DNA of 64,000 nucleotides from Arcobacter cloacae (GCF_013201935.1 NZ_CP053833.1:1488001-1552000), one strand, 5' to 3'; counted from the stretch's first letter, positions 7,817 to 17,753 are shown. Notes: generated by a model not told the origin, from the letters alone. Translations and numbers: made by a program.

Positions 7817-9589
7817 ATGAATGAAAAAATTACATTAAAATATATTTTAAAACTTTTACTTGAAAATAAAAAAGCTCTTATTTTAGGACAAATAATAACC
7901 ATCATAGCTATTATTGTAAGTGTTCCTATTCCTTTATTACTTCCATTATTAGTTGATGAAGTTTTATTAAATAAACCTGACTTTTTTGTAAATAATATAA
8001 ATGATTTATTAGGAAATGGTAGTGCATTTTATTATATTGCAATAGTAACTTTTATTGTCTTATTTTTAAGATTAATTTACTTTATTTTTGGTGTAATAAT
8101 CACTAAAATTTTTACTAAAATCTCAAAATATGTAACCTTTAAAATTAGAGAAAAACTCTTAAATCATTTAGAACTTGTAAATATGAACGAATATGAAAGT
8201 CTTGGAAGTGGAAGTATTGGTGCTAATTTGGTAACTGATGTAAATACTTTAGATAATTTTATAGTTTCAGTTGCGAGTAAATTTATAGCCTCAATTTTAA
8301 CTTTGATTGCAGTTGCAATTGTAATTATAAAAATAGATTTGATTTTAGGATTAATGATTTTATTTATTCAACCAATTATTATGATAATTTCAAAAAAAAT
8401 AGCAAATAAAACGGGTTTATTAAAAAAAGAAGAGAATAAAGCTATTGAAATTTTTCAAAATAATATAAATGAAACTTTAGATTTATTTGGGCAAATAAAA
8501 GCAAGTAACAAAGAAAAATTCTTTTTTAAAGAGTCTATAAATAAAGCAAAAAACATTCAAATAACTTCAAATGAATTCAACTACAAAAGTGTAGCTTACG
8601 AAAGATTTTCTTTTACTATTTTTCTATTTGCTTTTGAAATTTTTCGAGCAGTTGGCTTAGTTTTAGTGGCTTATAGTGATTTATCTATTGGTTTAATGTT
8701 TGCAATGTTTGGATATATTTGGTTTATTATGACTCCTGTTCAAGATATTTTAACAATGCAATACTCATATGCAAGTGCAAATGCTGCAATAAATAGAATA
8801 AATAAAATTTTAGATTTAAAAATTGAAAATAGCGGAGAAAAAAAGTTAGAAAAAAATCTAAAAAAGATAGATATTTCTATAAAAAATCTATCTTTTTCAT
8901 ATAATGAAAATAAAAAAACTCTTCAAGATATAAGTTTTGATATTAAATCAGGTGAGAAGGTTGCAATCATTGGAGCTAGTGGAAGTGGAAAAACAACAAT
9001 AGCACATATAATTTCAGGTTTTTATTCAAAAGATTCAGGTGATATTTTATATAACAATATAAGTATTGATGAATTAAATCGACAAAGTTTAAGAGAAAAT
9101 ATTTTTTTAGTTTTACAAATGCCTATATTGTTTAATAATAGTTTACGATTTAATATTACAATGGGCAATGATGATATTAGTAACGAAAAGATTTATGAAG
9201 CTTTAAAAATCGCACAACTTTTTGAAACAGTTGAAAATATGCCCGAAAAACTTGATACAATTGTAGGAAAACATGGAATTAGATTAAGTGGTGGACAAAG
9301 ACAAAGATTATCAATTGCAAGGATGATTATCGCAAATCCTGCAGTTGTTATTTTTGATGAATCAACCTCTGCACTTGATGTTCATACAGAGACTAAACTT
9401 TTTAGTGATTTAGAAGAGTTTTTAAAAGAAAAAACTGTTATTACTATAGCGCATAGATTAAGTACAGTAAAAAATGCTGATATGATTTATGTTTTAGAAG
9501 ATGGAAAATTGGTTCAAAGTGGTAAACATCAAGAGTTAGAAGAACAAGAAGGTCATTATTTAGAGTTTGTAAAAAAACAGTTAATTTAA
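7817..9589 (+). CDS. ABC exporter, fused membrane and ATPase domains
   Basis: A 590-residue half-transporter of the MsbA/bacteriocin-exporter type. The N-terminal 310 residues hold about six membrane helices. The ATPase domain has Walker A (GASGSGKTT), the signature LSGGQRQR, Walker B (AVVIFDEST) and the switch His in ITIAHRLST. It should dimerise in the inner membrane and drive export of a lipid, peptide or drug; the substrate cannot be told. It lacks an N-terminal C39 peptidase, so a leader-cleaving bacteriocin exporter is unlikely. It lies in the middle of the 6854-13514 operon. Confidence 0.88.
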   Translation: MNEKITLKYILKLLLENKKALILGQIITIIAIIVSVPIPLLLPLLVDEVLLNKPDFFVNNINDLLGNGSAFYYIAIVTFIVLFLRLIYFIFGVIITKIFTKISKYVTFKIREKLLNHLELVNMNEYESLGSGSIGANLVTDVNTLDNFIVSVASKFIASILTLIAVAIVIIKIDLILGLMILFIQPIIMIISKKIANKTGLLKKEENKAIEIFQNNINETLDLFGQIKASNKEKFFFKESINKAKNIQITSNEFNYKSVAYERFSFTIFLFAFEIFRAVGLVLVAYSDLSIGLMFAMFGYIWFIMTPVQDILTMQYSYASANAAINRINKILDLKIENSGEKKLEKNLKKIDISIKNLSFSYNENKKTLQDISFDIKSGEKVAIIGASGSGKTTIAHIISGFYSKDSGDILYNNISIDELNRQSLRENIFLVLQMPILFNNSLRFNITMGNDDISNEKIYEALKIAQLFETVENMPEKLDTIVGKHGIRLSGGQRQRLSIARMIIANPAVVIFDESTSALDVHTETKLFSDLEEFLKEKTVITIAHRLSTVKNADMIYVLEDGKLVQSGKHQELEEQEGHYLEFVKKQLI

Positions 9590-9603
9590 ACAAAAGGAAA
9601 TAG

Positions 9604-10647
9604 ATGGATGCAATCAATTTAAAAAATTATTTTTTTTATTTTGCAAGTTTTGTAGTTATAATAGCAGGTATGAAAATGGCAAGTCAAGTAGTTGTTATAC
9701 TATTTTTGGCAATATTTATCTCCTCTATTTTTTCATCGGTTTTAAATCTATTGCAAAGGAAACATTTCCCTAAAATAGTATCTTATTTTCTTTTATTACT
9801 TATAGTCATAGCTCTTGGTTTTATGTTTGCTTATGTAATAAATATCTCTTTAAAAGATTTTTTAGCAAATCTTCCTAGTTACGAAGTTAAATTAAGAAAT
9901 TTAGTTTTAAATACCATTCATTTTGCACAAAGTTATGGTTTAGAAATTGATAAAGCAAAAATAATGGAAACACTAAATTTTGGCTCGTTCTTTGGAGTAA
10001 CAACAAATATAATTGGAAGTATTAGTGCATTTTTATCAAAGTTTTTACTTGTAATTATTGGTGTTGCATTTATCCTTGCTGAATCAAAATCTTTCCAAAC
10101 AAAATTAAAAGTAATATTTAGAAATAATGCAAAAAAACTAGAACATTTCAATCTTTTTTCATTTAATATTCAAAAATATTTTGTGGTTAAAACTTTCACA
10201 AGTTTTTTAACTGGATTTATAGTGACAATTATGTTGACTTTTTTCAATGTTGACTACCCTATTTTATGGGGTGTTATTGCAATGCTGTTTAATTTTGTAC
10301 CAGTTGTTGGGTCAATTATTGCTTCAATCCCTGCTATACTTTTAGCATTAATGAACCTTGATATTTTTTCTGCTATTTGGGTTATTGTTTTATATATGAT
10401 TATAAATATTTCAATAAGTAATATTTTAGAACCAAAATTAATGGGAAGAGAACTAGGATTATCTCCTTTAGTAATATTTTTCTCTTTAATATTTTGGGGT
10501 TATATTTTGGGAATTGTAGGAATGTTTTTAGCTGTTCCAATTACTATGACTTTAAAAATAGCATTTGATTCAAATACAAGTACACATTGGCTTGGTATTT
10601 TAATGTCTAATTTATCAAGAAAAAGAGAGAAAAAAAAGGAAGTTTAA
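9604..10647 (+). CDS. AI-2E family membrane transporter (UPF0118)
   Basis: A 347-residue polytopic inner-membrane protein. The pattern fits AI-2E/UPF0118: hydrophobic helices at both ends, a soluble stretch at about 70-130, and the conserved late motif NFVPVVGSIIASIPA followed by EPKLMGRELGLSPLVI. Family members are reported as exporters of autoinducer-2 or as Na+(Li+)/H+ antiporters, so substrate should not be assumed. The next gene starts immediately after its stop codon. There is no ATPase domain, and energy would come from an ion gradient. Confidence 0.85.
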   Translation: MDAINLKNYFFYFASFVVIIAGMKMASQVVVILFLAIFISSIFSSVLNLLQRKHFPKIVSYFLLLLIVIALGFMFAYVINISLKDFLANLPSYEVKLRNLVLNTIHFAQSYGLEIDKAKIMETLNFGSFFGVTTNIIGSISAFLSKFLLVIIGVAFILAESKSFQTKLKVIFRNNAKKLEHFNLFSFNIQKYFVVKTFTSFLTGFIVTIMLTFFNVDYPILWGVIAMLFNFVPVVGSIIASIPAILLALMNLDIFSAIWVIVLYMIINISISNILEPKLMGRELGLSPLVIFFSLIFWGYILGIVGMFLAVPITMTLKIAFDSNTSTHWLGILMSNLSRKREKKKEV

Positions 10648-11526
10648 TTGCTTAGAAAATCTATATTTTTAGTATTTGCTATTTTTTTATTTACTTCATG
10701 CTCAATTCAAGAAAATAAAAAATTAAAAATAGCAACCACTCCTTGGATTGGATATACTCCTTTGTTATATGCACAAGAAAAAGGGTGGCTTGAACCTTTA
10801 AATATAAAACTATTAAATGTAGTGTCCCTTAGTGAAAGTATGTATTTATTCAAAGGAAATAGTGCTGATGTGTACATGGGAACACAATATGAATATAACT
10901 TTTTAGCTCAAAAAATAGAATCTTTAATCCCTATTATGTTGATGAACAAATCAAATGGTGGTGATGTAGTAATGGGAAATTTTTCTATTGAAGAGTTTCA
11001 AAATATAAATGAAGAAATAGATGTATATTTAGAAATGGATTCTATAAATTCTATAATATTTGAAACTTTTATAGAAAAATATAATTTAAAAGAGAAAAAA
11101 ATCAACTACATAAATAAAGACCAGGCATATATTGCAGAACTAAAAAATAGAGACAAACCTACAATTATTATAACTTATGTACCATATAATAAAATTTTAG
11201 AAAAAAGTGGATTTAAATTATTAGACTCAACTAAAGATAATTATGATTTACTGGTAATAGATGGGATGATTACAACTAAAGAGACTTTAAATCAAAATAA
11301 AAAAACTTTTATAGAATTAAAAGATTTAATCAATAAAGCTATTGAAAATTTAGAAAATGACCCAAAAGAGTATTATGAAACAGTCAAAGATTATTTATTA
11401 GATACTAATTATGAAGAGTTTAGTGAATCTTTGGATGATATTATTTGGATAAATAAAAATATTCCTGAAAAAATAATTGAAAATCTAAGCAATCATAATT
11501 TTCCAACTAGAGATCTAATAAAATGA
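10648..11526 (+). CDS. NMT1/TauA-like substrate-binding lipoprotein
   Basis: A 292-residue lipoprotein (lipobox FTSCS, Cys18) with a periplasmic binding fold. LKIATTPWIGYTPLLYAQEKGWLEP is the usual opening of NMT1/nitrate-sulfonate-taurine binding proteins. The start is TTG 10648 directly after the previous stop, with AAGGAAG upstream. No importer permease or ATPase of the matching class is nearby. Instead the gene overlaps by four bases the GGDEF-EAL gene that follows, so it may present a ligand to that signalling enzyme rather than feed an importer. Ligand is unknown; a small amine, pyrimidine or sulfonate would be typical of the fold. Confidence 0.8.
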   Translation: MLRKSIFLVFAIFLFTSCSIQENKKLKIATTPWIGYTPLLYAQEKGWLEPLNIKLLNVVSLSESMYLFKGNSADVYMGTQYEYNFLAQKIESLIPIMLMNKSNGGDVVMGNFSIEEFQNINEEIDVYLEMDSINSIIFETFIEKYNLKEKKINYINKDQAYIAELKNRDKPTIIITYVPYNKILEKSGFKLLDSTKDNYDLLVIDGMITTKETLNQNKKTFIELKDLINKAIENLENDPKEYYETVKDYLLDTNYEEFSESLDDIIWINKNIPEKIIENLSNHNFPTRDLIK

Positions 11527-13514
11527 TATATGATATTCAAAAATTTATACTATTTTTTATCTCTTTAATTTTAATTATTTTTTATACTATTTTTGGTTAC
11601 TACTTTTTTAAACAAGAAGAAGAGATTTCAAATGTGATTTTAAAATCTATAGAAAATAATCTAAAAGAGACAAGTTATAAACTTTCAAAAAGTATTGAAG
11701 AAAGAAATGATATTTTAACTTATAAATCTTTACTTGATAGAATCTCTTCTCATGAGGACTTTATTCAAGCAATTTTAGTATTTGATAATGATAAATTATT
11801 GTTAACAACTGATCCAAAAATAAAAACTATAAATAGAGATTTTAAAAATTACAACTTAAATAGTTCTTATGAAAAATTAATGAATCAAAAATATATAGAA
11901 GAAGAGATTACATTTTATGAAGGTAAAAATCTTAGAAAACTTCTTTTAGTATTTGTTTTTGAAAAAGAGGAAATATATACTCATTTTGTAAAAAACAAAC
12001 TAGATTTTATAATATATTTTGGACTTTTTCCTATTTTAACTCTTCTGTTTTTAGTAATTATTTTAAGGATTTATCTTACAAAACCTTTAGAACTTTTAAG
12101 ACAATATGCTTATTATAATAACATTGTTCCAAAAGCTTTTAAAATAAAAGAATTAGAAGCAATACGACACTCTATGGTTGACTCATTTACAAGATTAGAA
12201 GCTGAAAAAAAAGAGCTTTATTTAATGGCAAGAACCGATTCATTAAGTGGTTTAGCAAATAGAAATTCGCTAAATGAATACTTAGAAAGATTAATCCCTA
12301 CTATGCAAAGAAATGAAAAAGAGTTTGCTTTTTTATTTTTGGATATTGACCATTTTAAAACAGTAAATGACTCATTAGGTCATAATATTGGAGATGAACT
12401 TCTAAAAAACATCTCTTCAATTATAAGAAAGACTTTAAGACCTAGCGATTTTATAGCAAGAGTTGGAGGAGATGAATTTGTTATAATTATTCAAGAATAT
12501 AAATCTTACATTGAATTATCAAACATCATACAAAGAATTCAAGATCATCTATCACAAACTTGGCTTATACAAACTCATCCTATAAATATTGGCTGTAGTA
12601 TTGGTATTGCTTTTTTCCCAAAAGATGGGGAAGATATTGTATCTTTGATGAAAAATGCTGATATAGCCATGTATGAAGCAAAAAAATTAGGAAGAAATCA
12701 ATATCACTTCTTTACTGAAGAGTTAAATGAAGCTGTTCAAAAAGTTATAACTTTAGATAAACATATGAGACAAGCTCTAATTGACAATGAATATATGCTT
12801 TATTATCAACCTAAAGTTGACTTATCAAATGGAAAAATTTTGGGAGTTGAAGCTTTAATTAGATGGAAAAATAAAGATAATGGTTTTATATCTCCAAATG
12901 AATTTATACCTCTTGCTGAAGAGAATGGTTTTATAAAAGAACTTGGTATTTGGATTGTTGATGAGGCTTTAAATCAATATGTAAAATGGAGAAATTTAGG
13001 AATAGATATATCTATTGCTATTAATATTTCAGCTAAACAGTTCTTAGACAAAGATTTTGAAATAAAATTTATTGAAAAATTAGAAGAAAAAGAGATAAAC
13101 CCATCAAAAATAAACCTAGAAATAACAGAATATATTTTGATGGATAAATCAGATTATGTTCAAGATATTTTAAAAATTTTACATAATTATGGAATTAAAA
13201 TCTCTTTAGATGATTTTGGAACGGGTTACTCTTCATTATCTTATTTAAAAAAATTTCCTATAGATTATTTAAAAATTGATAAAGCTTTTTTAGATGATTA
13301 TGAGAGTTCAAGTGGAAAAATCTTTTTGGAAACTATTGTAAAAATGGGACAAATGTTAAAAATGAAAGTAATCGCTGAAGGTGTTGAAAAACAAGAACAA
13401 ATAGATTATTTAAAATCTATTTCATGTAATGAATATCAAGGTTACTATTTTTCAAAACCTTTAAGTAGTAAAGATTTTGAAGCGTTATATTTTAATACTT
13501 TAAAAGATGAGTAA
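11523..13514 (+). CDS. Membrane GGDEF-EAL protein (c-di-GMP synthesis/degradation)
   Basis: The 663-residue protein has TM1 (about 8-30), a periplasmic sensor region of about 130 residues, TM2 (about 162-185), a GGDEF domain (about 235-395, intact RVGGDEFVII) and an EAL domain (about 410-660, intact VEALIRW, with NISAKQF, DDFGTGYSS and EGVE motifs). Both active sites look complete, so it could make or break c-di-GMP, with the periplasmic part choosing. The ATGA overlap with the binding-lipoprotein gene strongly suggests the two work as sensor and effector. The gene ends within the terminator hairpin at 13502-13526. Confidence 0.92.
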   Translation: MIYDIQKFILFFISLILIIFYTIFGYYFFKQEEEISNVILKSIENNLKETSYKLSKSIEERNDILTYKSLLDRISSHEDFIQAILVFDNDKLLLTTDPKIKTINRDFKNYNLNSSYEKLMNQKYIEEEITFYEGKNLRKLLLVFVFEKEEIYTHFVKNKLDFIIYFGLFPILTLLFLVIILRIYLTKPLELLRQYAYYNNIVPKAFKIKELEAIRHSMVDSFTRLEAEKKELYLMARTDSLSGLANRNSLNEYLERLIPTMQRNEKEFAFLFLDIDHFKTVNDSLGHNIGDELLKNISSIIRKTLRPSDFIARVGGDEFVIIIQEYKSYIELSNIIQRIQDHLSQTWLIQTHPINIGCSIGIAFFPKDGEDIVSLMKNADIAMYEAKKLGRNQYHFFTEELNEAVQKVITLDKHMRQALIDNEYMLYYQPKVDLSNGKILGVEALIRWKNKDNGFISPNEFIPLAEENGFIKELGIWIVDEALNQYVKWRNLGIDISIAINISAKQFLDKDFEIKFIEKLEEKEINPSKINLEITEYILMDKSDYVQDILKILHNYGIKISLDDFGTGYSSLSYLKKFPIDYLKIDKAFLDDYESSSGKIFLETIVKMGQMLKMKVIAEGVEKQEQIDYLKSISCNEYQGYYFSKPLSSKDFEALYFNTLKDE

Positions 13515-13526
13515 ATCTCATCTTTT
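13502..13526. terminator. Bidirectional hairpin between GGDEF-EAL gene and trxA
   Basis: Perfect ten-base arms (AAAAGATGAG / CTCATCTTTT) with a five-base loop that contains the plus-gene stop codon. T-rich DNA follows in both directions, so it should close both convergent transcripts. Confidence 0.75.
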
Positions 13527-13534
13527 AAAAATAT

Positions 13535-13852
13535 TTATAAATGAGCGTTTAATTTCTCTTCAAGTTTAGCTTTTGTAGTAGCACCAATTAGTTGGTCAAC
13601 TATTTTTCCATCTTTGAAAAAAAGAATAGTAGGAATTGATCTTACTTGATATTGTGTTGTTAAATCTGCTTCTTCTTCAGTATTTACTTTACAAATTTTA
13701 GCTTTTCCATCAAACTCAACTGCAAGTTGGTCGATTACTGGAGAAATCATTCTACAAGGTCCACACCAAGGTGCCCAAAAGTCAACTAAAGAAACTCCCT
13801 CTTTAATTGTATCTTCCATATTATTTTGATTTAGTTCTATATATTTTCCCAT
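13535..13852 (-). CDS. trxA: Thioredoxin
   Basis: A 105-residue thioredoxin of standard length with the active site WAPWCGPCR (C30 and C33) and the cis-Pro segment RSIPTILFF. It reduces protein disulfides in the cytoplasm and supplies electrons to peroxiredoxins. It lies 17 bases downstream of the peroxiredoxin gene on the same strand, fitting a shared antioxidant operon. Thioredoxin reductase is not in the window. Confidence 0.96.
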   Translation of the reverse strand: MGKYIELNQNNMEDTIKEGVSLVDFWAPWCGPCRMISPVIDQLAVEFDGKAKICKVNTEEEADLTTQYQVRSIPTILFFKDGKIVDQLIGATTKAKLEEKLNAHL

Positions 13853-13869
13853 AATTTTTATTCCTTTTT

Positions 13870-14466
13870 TTATAATTTATTTTCATTTTTAGCTAAGTAT
13901 TCAGCAACACCTTTAGTGTCTGCTTTCATACCCTCATCACCTTTTGACCAACCAGCTGGACAAACTTCACCATGTTCATTTGTAAATAGCATTGCATCTA
14001 CCATTCTAATCATCTCATCAACATTTCTTCCAAGTGGTAAATCATTAATAACTGCATGTCTAATCGTTCCATCTGCATCAATTAAAAATGAACCTCTAAG
14101 AGCAACAGATTCTCCAAATAAAACATCATAATCTTTTGAAATTTGTTTACTTAAATCTGCAACCATTGGGAATTTCACTCTTCCAATTCCACCATTTTCA
14201 ACTGGCGTTTCTCTCCATGCAAAGTGAGAGAATTGAGAATCTACTGAACAACCAATTACTTGAATTCCTCTTTCATTAAACTCATCAACTCTTTTTGAAA
14301 AAGCGATAATTTCTGAAGGACAAACAAAAGTAAAATCTAAAGGCCAGAAAAATAATACTGCACCTTTTTTTCCAATATTTTGGTATAAATTAAAATCCTC
14401 AACAATTTGACCATCAGCTAAAACAGCTGTTGCTGTAAAATCTGGAGCTTTTTTTGTTACTAACAT
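13870..14466 (-). CDS. 2-Cys peroxiredoxin (AhpC/Tsa family)
   Basis: A 198-residue typical 2-Cys peroxiredoxin. The peroxidatic cysteine C49 sits in DFTFVCPSE, and the resolving cysteine is in GEVCPAGW near residue 170. The C-terminal YF-like extension is short (GVAEYLAKNENKL). It reduces H2O2, organic peroxides or peroxynitrite and is recycled by thioredoxin, encoded next to it. A TATAAT lies upstream at 14517-14522. It would be called ahpC or tsaA in most genomes; the window does not decide which name applies. Confidence 0.93.
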   Translation of the reverse strand: MLVTKKAPDFTATAVLADGQIVEDFNLYQNIGKKGAVLFFWPLDFTFVCPSEIIAFSKRVDEFNERGIQVIGCSVDSQFSHFAWRETPVENGGIGRVKFPMVADLSKQISKDYDVLFGESVALRGSFLIDADGTIRHAVINDLPLGRNVDEMIRMVDAMLFTNEHGEVCPAGWSKGDEGMKADTKGVAEYLAKNENKL

Positions 14467-14516
14467 CTTTAAATCCTTTATTATTTTTATATTATTTATA
14501 TTATTTTTGTAATGGA

Positions 14517-14522
14517 ATTATA
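14517..14522 (-). promoter_or_regulatory. -10 box of peroxiredoxin-trxA operon
   Basis: TATAAT on the minus strand 51 bases before ATG 14466, giving a leader of about 44 bases that ends in AAAGGA. The 257-base divergent gap (14467-14723) is otherwise low-complexity AT-rich DNA; I see no obvious peroxide-responsive box. Confidence 0.4.
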
Positions 14523-14723
14523 TTTAATTAATCTTAAATTTTAATTAATAAAATATATCAAAGGAAAATATTTTTCCAATATATAAATAAGTTTTTGAAA
14601 ATGATACTTTTATAATACTTTTTCCTATTATAATTTTAATAGTTAATCTAAATCATATAAGATTAAAAAATCTTAATATGAACATTTAGAAAATTCAATA
14701 AAATTTAATAAAGTGACTTTTTA

Positions 14724-16979
14724 ATGTTTAGAAATAATAATATACTTAATGGCTTATTAGCTTTAGTGTTTACATTTATACTAGGTTATATTGGATTAAT
14801 ATTCATTAATAAAATATTCAAAGATATGGTTACAACTTTAGATTTAAAAGTAAAAAATGAACAAGCAAGATATAAAATCACAGAATTTATCTTAAAAGAG
14901 ATTAGTTCTATGGAAACTAATTATTATAAAATGTTTATTTTAACAGATACAAAAGATTTACAAAATATTGAAAAAGAGATAAAAAAAGAGATAGATGATA
15001 TTGAAAATGCAATTAAAATTTTAACCAAAGGTGGGATTTTAGAAAATCACATAAAACTAAACCTTATTGAAGCTACTTTTATAACTGATAAAATAGAATT
15101 TACTCCATCTTTAAATCAAAAACTCACCTTAGAAAAGATTAATTTATCTGAAAAACTTTATGAACTTCAACAAAAAATTGAACAAATAAAAAATATATCT
15201 TCAAATATAACAACCCAAGAGAAGATTATTCAAATTAATCTTTTGGCAACTTCATTTACAAAAATAAAAGAAAATGTCATCAAATTGCTTTATTATAGTA
15301 GAAAAAATATTTCAGAATTAGAAAACAATATACAAAAAGAGAAACAAAATTACGAAAAATTAGAATATATTTTTAGCTATTTTATTATGTTCTTAATTAT
15401 CTTTTTAAGTTATTTTTTAATAAAACAAATTATCAAAAAAAGTAAAGAATTAGAGTCTATCACAAAAAAAGCTCAACTTTCAGAACAAGAAGCATTAAAA
15501 GCAAATGAAACAAAATCAAAATTTCTAGCAAATATGTCTCATGAGATTCGAACACCATTAAATGCTATTATAGGTTTTGCAGATATATTATCAACCTCAA
15601 AACTAGATTCAAAAGATATTGAAAAAGCAACGATTATATCAAAAAGTGCAAAAGTGTTACTAAATATTATTAATGATATTTTAGATATATCAAAAATTGA
15701 AAGTGGAAAATCTGAAATTTCAAAAAGTTCTTTTAATTTAAGAGAATTAGTAGAACAAATTGTTCAACTTTACACAATAAATACTAAACAAAAAAATATT
15801 AGATTTTTATACAGATTAGATAAAAATATTCCAGAATTTATCATAAGTGATGAAACAAAAATCAAACAAGTTTTATCAAATATTCTGAGTAATGCCATCA
15901 AATTTACACCTAAAGATGGAAAAATCTGTTTTGATGTTGAATTAATAAAATTTGAAAATAATATTGCAAAAATAAAATTTTCTATAAAAGATGAAGGAAT
16001 TGGTATTTCTATTGAAGATCAAAAGAAAATCTTTGAACCTTTTTCTCAAGCAGATGGAAGTATCTCTAAAAAATATGGTGGTACAGGTTTGGGATTAACA
16101 ATAAGCTTAAATATTGTAAAAATGTTAGGATCACAAATTCAATTAGAGAGTGAGATAAATAAAGGGAGTAATTTTTTCTTTGAACTTGATTTAGAAGTGA
16201 AAAATACAAACACTATTGACTCTTCAAAATTTGAATACGATTTTGCTATTTGTAATGTTATTGATGATAGTGAAAATATAAAAGAACATTTATCTAGTGT
16301 AGTTAAATATTTTGGAAGAATTCATCAAGATGATGAAATTGAAAAATGTAAAAAAATAGATTTAATATTCTGTTTTGGAGATTCTCAATTTTATAACAAA
16401 TTAAAAGAGAGAAAAAACAGATTTAATTGTCCTGTTGTTTTCGTAGGAAATATAGAAAAACTAAATAATAATATAATGAAACATCTAATGGATTATTTTT
16501 TAGATGTACCTATTTATGGTTCTAAAATATTTAATATAATTGCAGAAGCTAAATCGATTGAAAAAAACAACCAAATTATAGAAGAGACTAATAAAAAATA
16601 TAAAGGAAAGATACTTGTAGCAGAAGATAATGCTAACAATCAACTATTAATGGAAATAATACTAAATGATTTAGGATTAGATGTTACTATTGTAGAAAAT
16701 GGGAAAGTTGCTTTTGAAAAATATAAAGAGAATCTTTACGATTTGATATTTATGGATATAAATATGCCTATTATGGATGGGATAGAAACATTAAAAGAGA
16801 TTAAAAAGTATGAAAAAGAGCATCAAAAAATTCACACTCCAATAATAGCTCTTACAGCAAATGCAATACAAACCGACAAAGAAAAGTATATAGAAGATGG
16901 AATGGATGGATATTTGAGTAAACCAATTGTAAATGCTGAATTAATTAAATTGTTAGATTTATATTTAGATAAAAATTGA
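14724..16979 (+). CDS. Hybrid sensor histidine kinase/response regulator
   Basis: A 751-residue hybrid kinase. TM1 (about 10-30) and TM2 (about 214-236) enclose a helical, coiled-coil-rich periplasmic region. HisKA has FLANMSHEIRTPLNAI with His 273, and the ATPase domain has the N-box LSNAIKFTP and G-boxes DEGIGIS and GGTGLGLTI. A weakly conserved, possibly degenerate receiver region follows (about 500-600), then an intact receiver (from about 629: KILVAEDNANNQ...LIFMDINMPIMDG). No Hpt domain or partner regulator is adjacent, so the phosphate probably passes to a protein encoded elsewhere. Signal unknown. Confidence 0.9.
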   Translation: MFRNNNILNGLLALVFTFILGYIGLIFINKIFKDMVTTLDLKVKNEQARYKITEFILKEISSMETNYYKMFILTDTKDLQNIEKEIKKEIDDIENAIKILTKGGILENHIKLNLIEATFITDKIEFTPSLNQKLTLEKINLSEKLYELQQKIEQIKNISSNITTQEKIIQINLLATSFTKIKENVIKLLYYSRKNISELENNIQKEKQNYEKLEYIFSYFIMFLIIFLSYFLIKQIIKKSKELESITKKAQLSEQEALKANETKSKFLANMSHEIRTPLNAIIGFADILSTSKLDSKDIEKATIISKSAKVLLNIINDILDISKIESGKSEISKSSFNLRELVEQIVQLYTINTKQKNIRFLYRLDKNIPEFIISDETKIKQVLSNILSNAIKFTPKDGKICFDVELIKFENNIAKIKFSIKDEGIGISIEDQKKIFEPFSQADGSISKKYGGTGLGLTISLNIVKMLGSQIQLESEINKGSNFFFELDLEVKNTNTIDSSKFEYDFAICNVIDDSENIKEHLSSVVKYFGRIHQDDEIEKCKKIDLIFCFGDSQFYNKLKERKNRFNCPVVFVGNIEKLNNNIMKHLMDYFLDVPIYGSKIFNIIAEAKSIEKNNQIIEETNKKYKGKILVAEDNANNQLLMEIILNDLGLDVTIVENGKVAFEKYKENLYDLIFMDINMPIMDGIETLKEIKKYEKEHQKIHTPIIALTANAIQTDKEKYIEDGMDGYLSKPIVNAELIKLLDLYLDKN

Positions 16980-16983
16980 GAAT

Positions 16984-17011
16984 AAAATCTAACAATTAAT
17001 TGTTAGATTTT
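16984..17011. terminator. Palindromic terminator between hybrid kinase and barrel gene
   Basis: AAAATCTAACA (16984-16994) and TGTTAGATTTT (17001-17011) are perfect 11-base arms around a six-base loop. A-rich flanks provide T-tracts in both directions, as expected between convergent genes. Confidence 0.75.
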
Positions 17012-17741
17012 AAAAGTGATAAAATAATCCTGCGTAAGCACCTTTAACTTGAATATCAGAATAAACATCACTTACATCATCAAGTTCAATTTTTTGAGTT
17101 CTATATCCTACTGTTGCGCCTAAACCAAATGATGTTTCATAAGATAAACCACCTTTTAAATCATAAAAAGTATTTGAATCATAAGATATATAACTAATAT
17201 CACTTTCAAGAGATAAACCACTAAATGGTAAATCAAATTTAGCTTTTGCATAAACCATAGGAATAACATAATTTAAATCTTTTGATGAAGCTGTTTGAGT
17301 AGTTGAATCAACTTGTGTTGAAGCATCAATATATTTAGCATTTACCCCAAAATCAAAATTTACCCAATTATCTAATAGTTCATAATAAAAAATAAAATCT
17401 GTTTGATTTAATTTCAAAGTAGAATTAACAGTTCCTGTATATGTTTTATTGTCAAAAGTAAAACTTGCATTTTTAGAAGATTTTTCATCAAGTTGCGTAT
17501 GTTGAATCTTTAAGTTTGGAATAATTGGAATTGGATGTTCAAAACTTGCCCAAACAAAATTTGTATTAAAATCTTTATATCCTAAATCTCTATCTAAATC
17601 AATTTTGTCACCTTTGTAACTAAAATCACCAGAAGTTTTTGCTCCCCAATAAGCACCACCTAATTCAAAACCAAAAATATCAGCATTAGCACCAAGAGCT
17701 AAAACTGCACTTAAAGATAATAAAACAATATTTTTTTTCAT
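17010..17741 (-). CDS. Outer-membrane beta-barrel protein (TIGR04219-like)
   Basis: A 243-residue protein with a signal peptide (MKKNIVLLSLSAVLALGANA) and alternating amphipathic strands ending in aromatic F (YAGLFYHF), the usual C-terminal signature for BAM-assembled barrels. The pattern FGFELGGAYWGAKTSGDF and FEHPIPIIPNLKIQHT fits the TIGR04219 family of small outer-membrane proteins. Function in that family is not known. It sits 12 bases downstream of the GH3/NagZ gene on the same strand, so it is likely co-transcribed. Confidence 0.8.
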   Translation of the reverse strand: MKKNIVLLSLSAVLALGANADIFGFELGGAYWGAKTSGDFSYKGDKIDLDRDLGYKDFNTNFVWASFEHPIPIIPNLKIQHTQLDEKSSKNASFTFDNKTYTGTVNSTLKLNQTDFIFYYELLDNWVNFDFGVNAKYIDASTQVDSTTQTASSKDLNYVIPMVYAKAKFDLPFSGLSLESDISYISYDSNTFYDLKGGLSYETSFGLGATVGYRTQKIELDDVSDVYSDIQVKGAYAGLFYHF

Positions 17742-17753
17742 AATTTTCCCTTT

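Noticed and set aside
7817-9589. ABC exporter as the missing ATPase of the giant-protein operon
   Set aside because: It lies about 15 kb away in another operon with its own regulator, and nothing links it to the giant protein.
16984-17011. Palindrome as a recombination or attachment site
   Set aside because: It sits between convergent stop codons with A/T flanks, as a terminator should, and no integrase is nearby.
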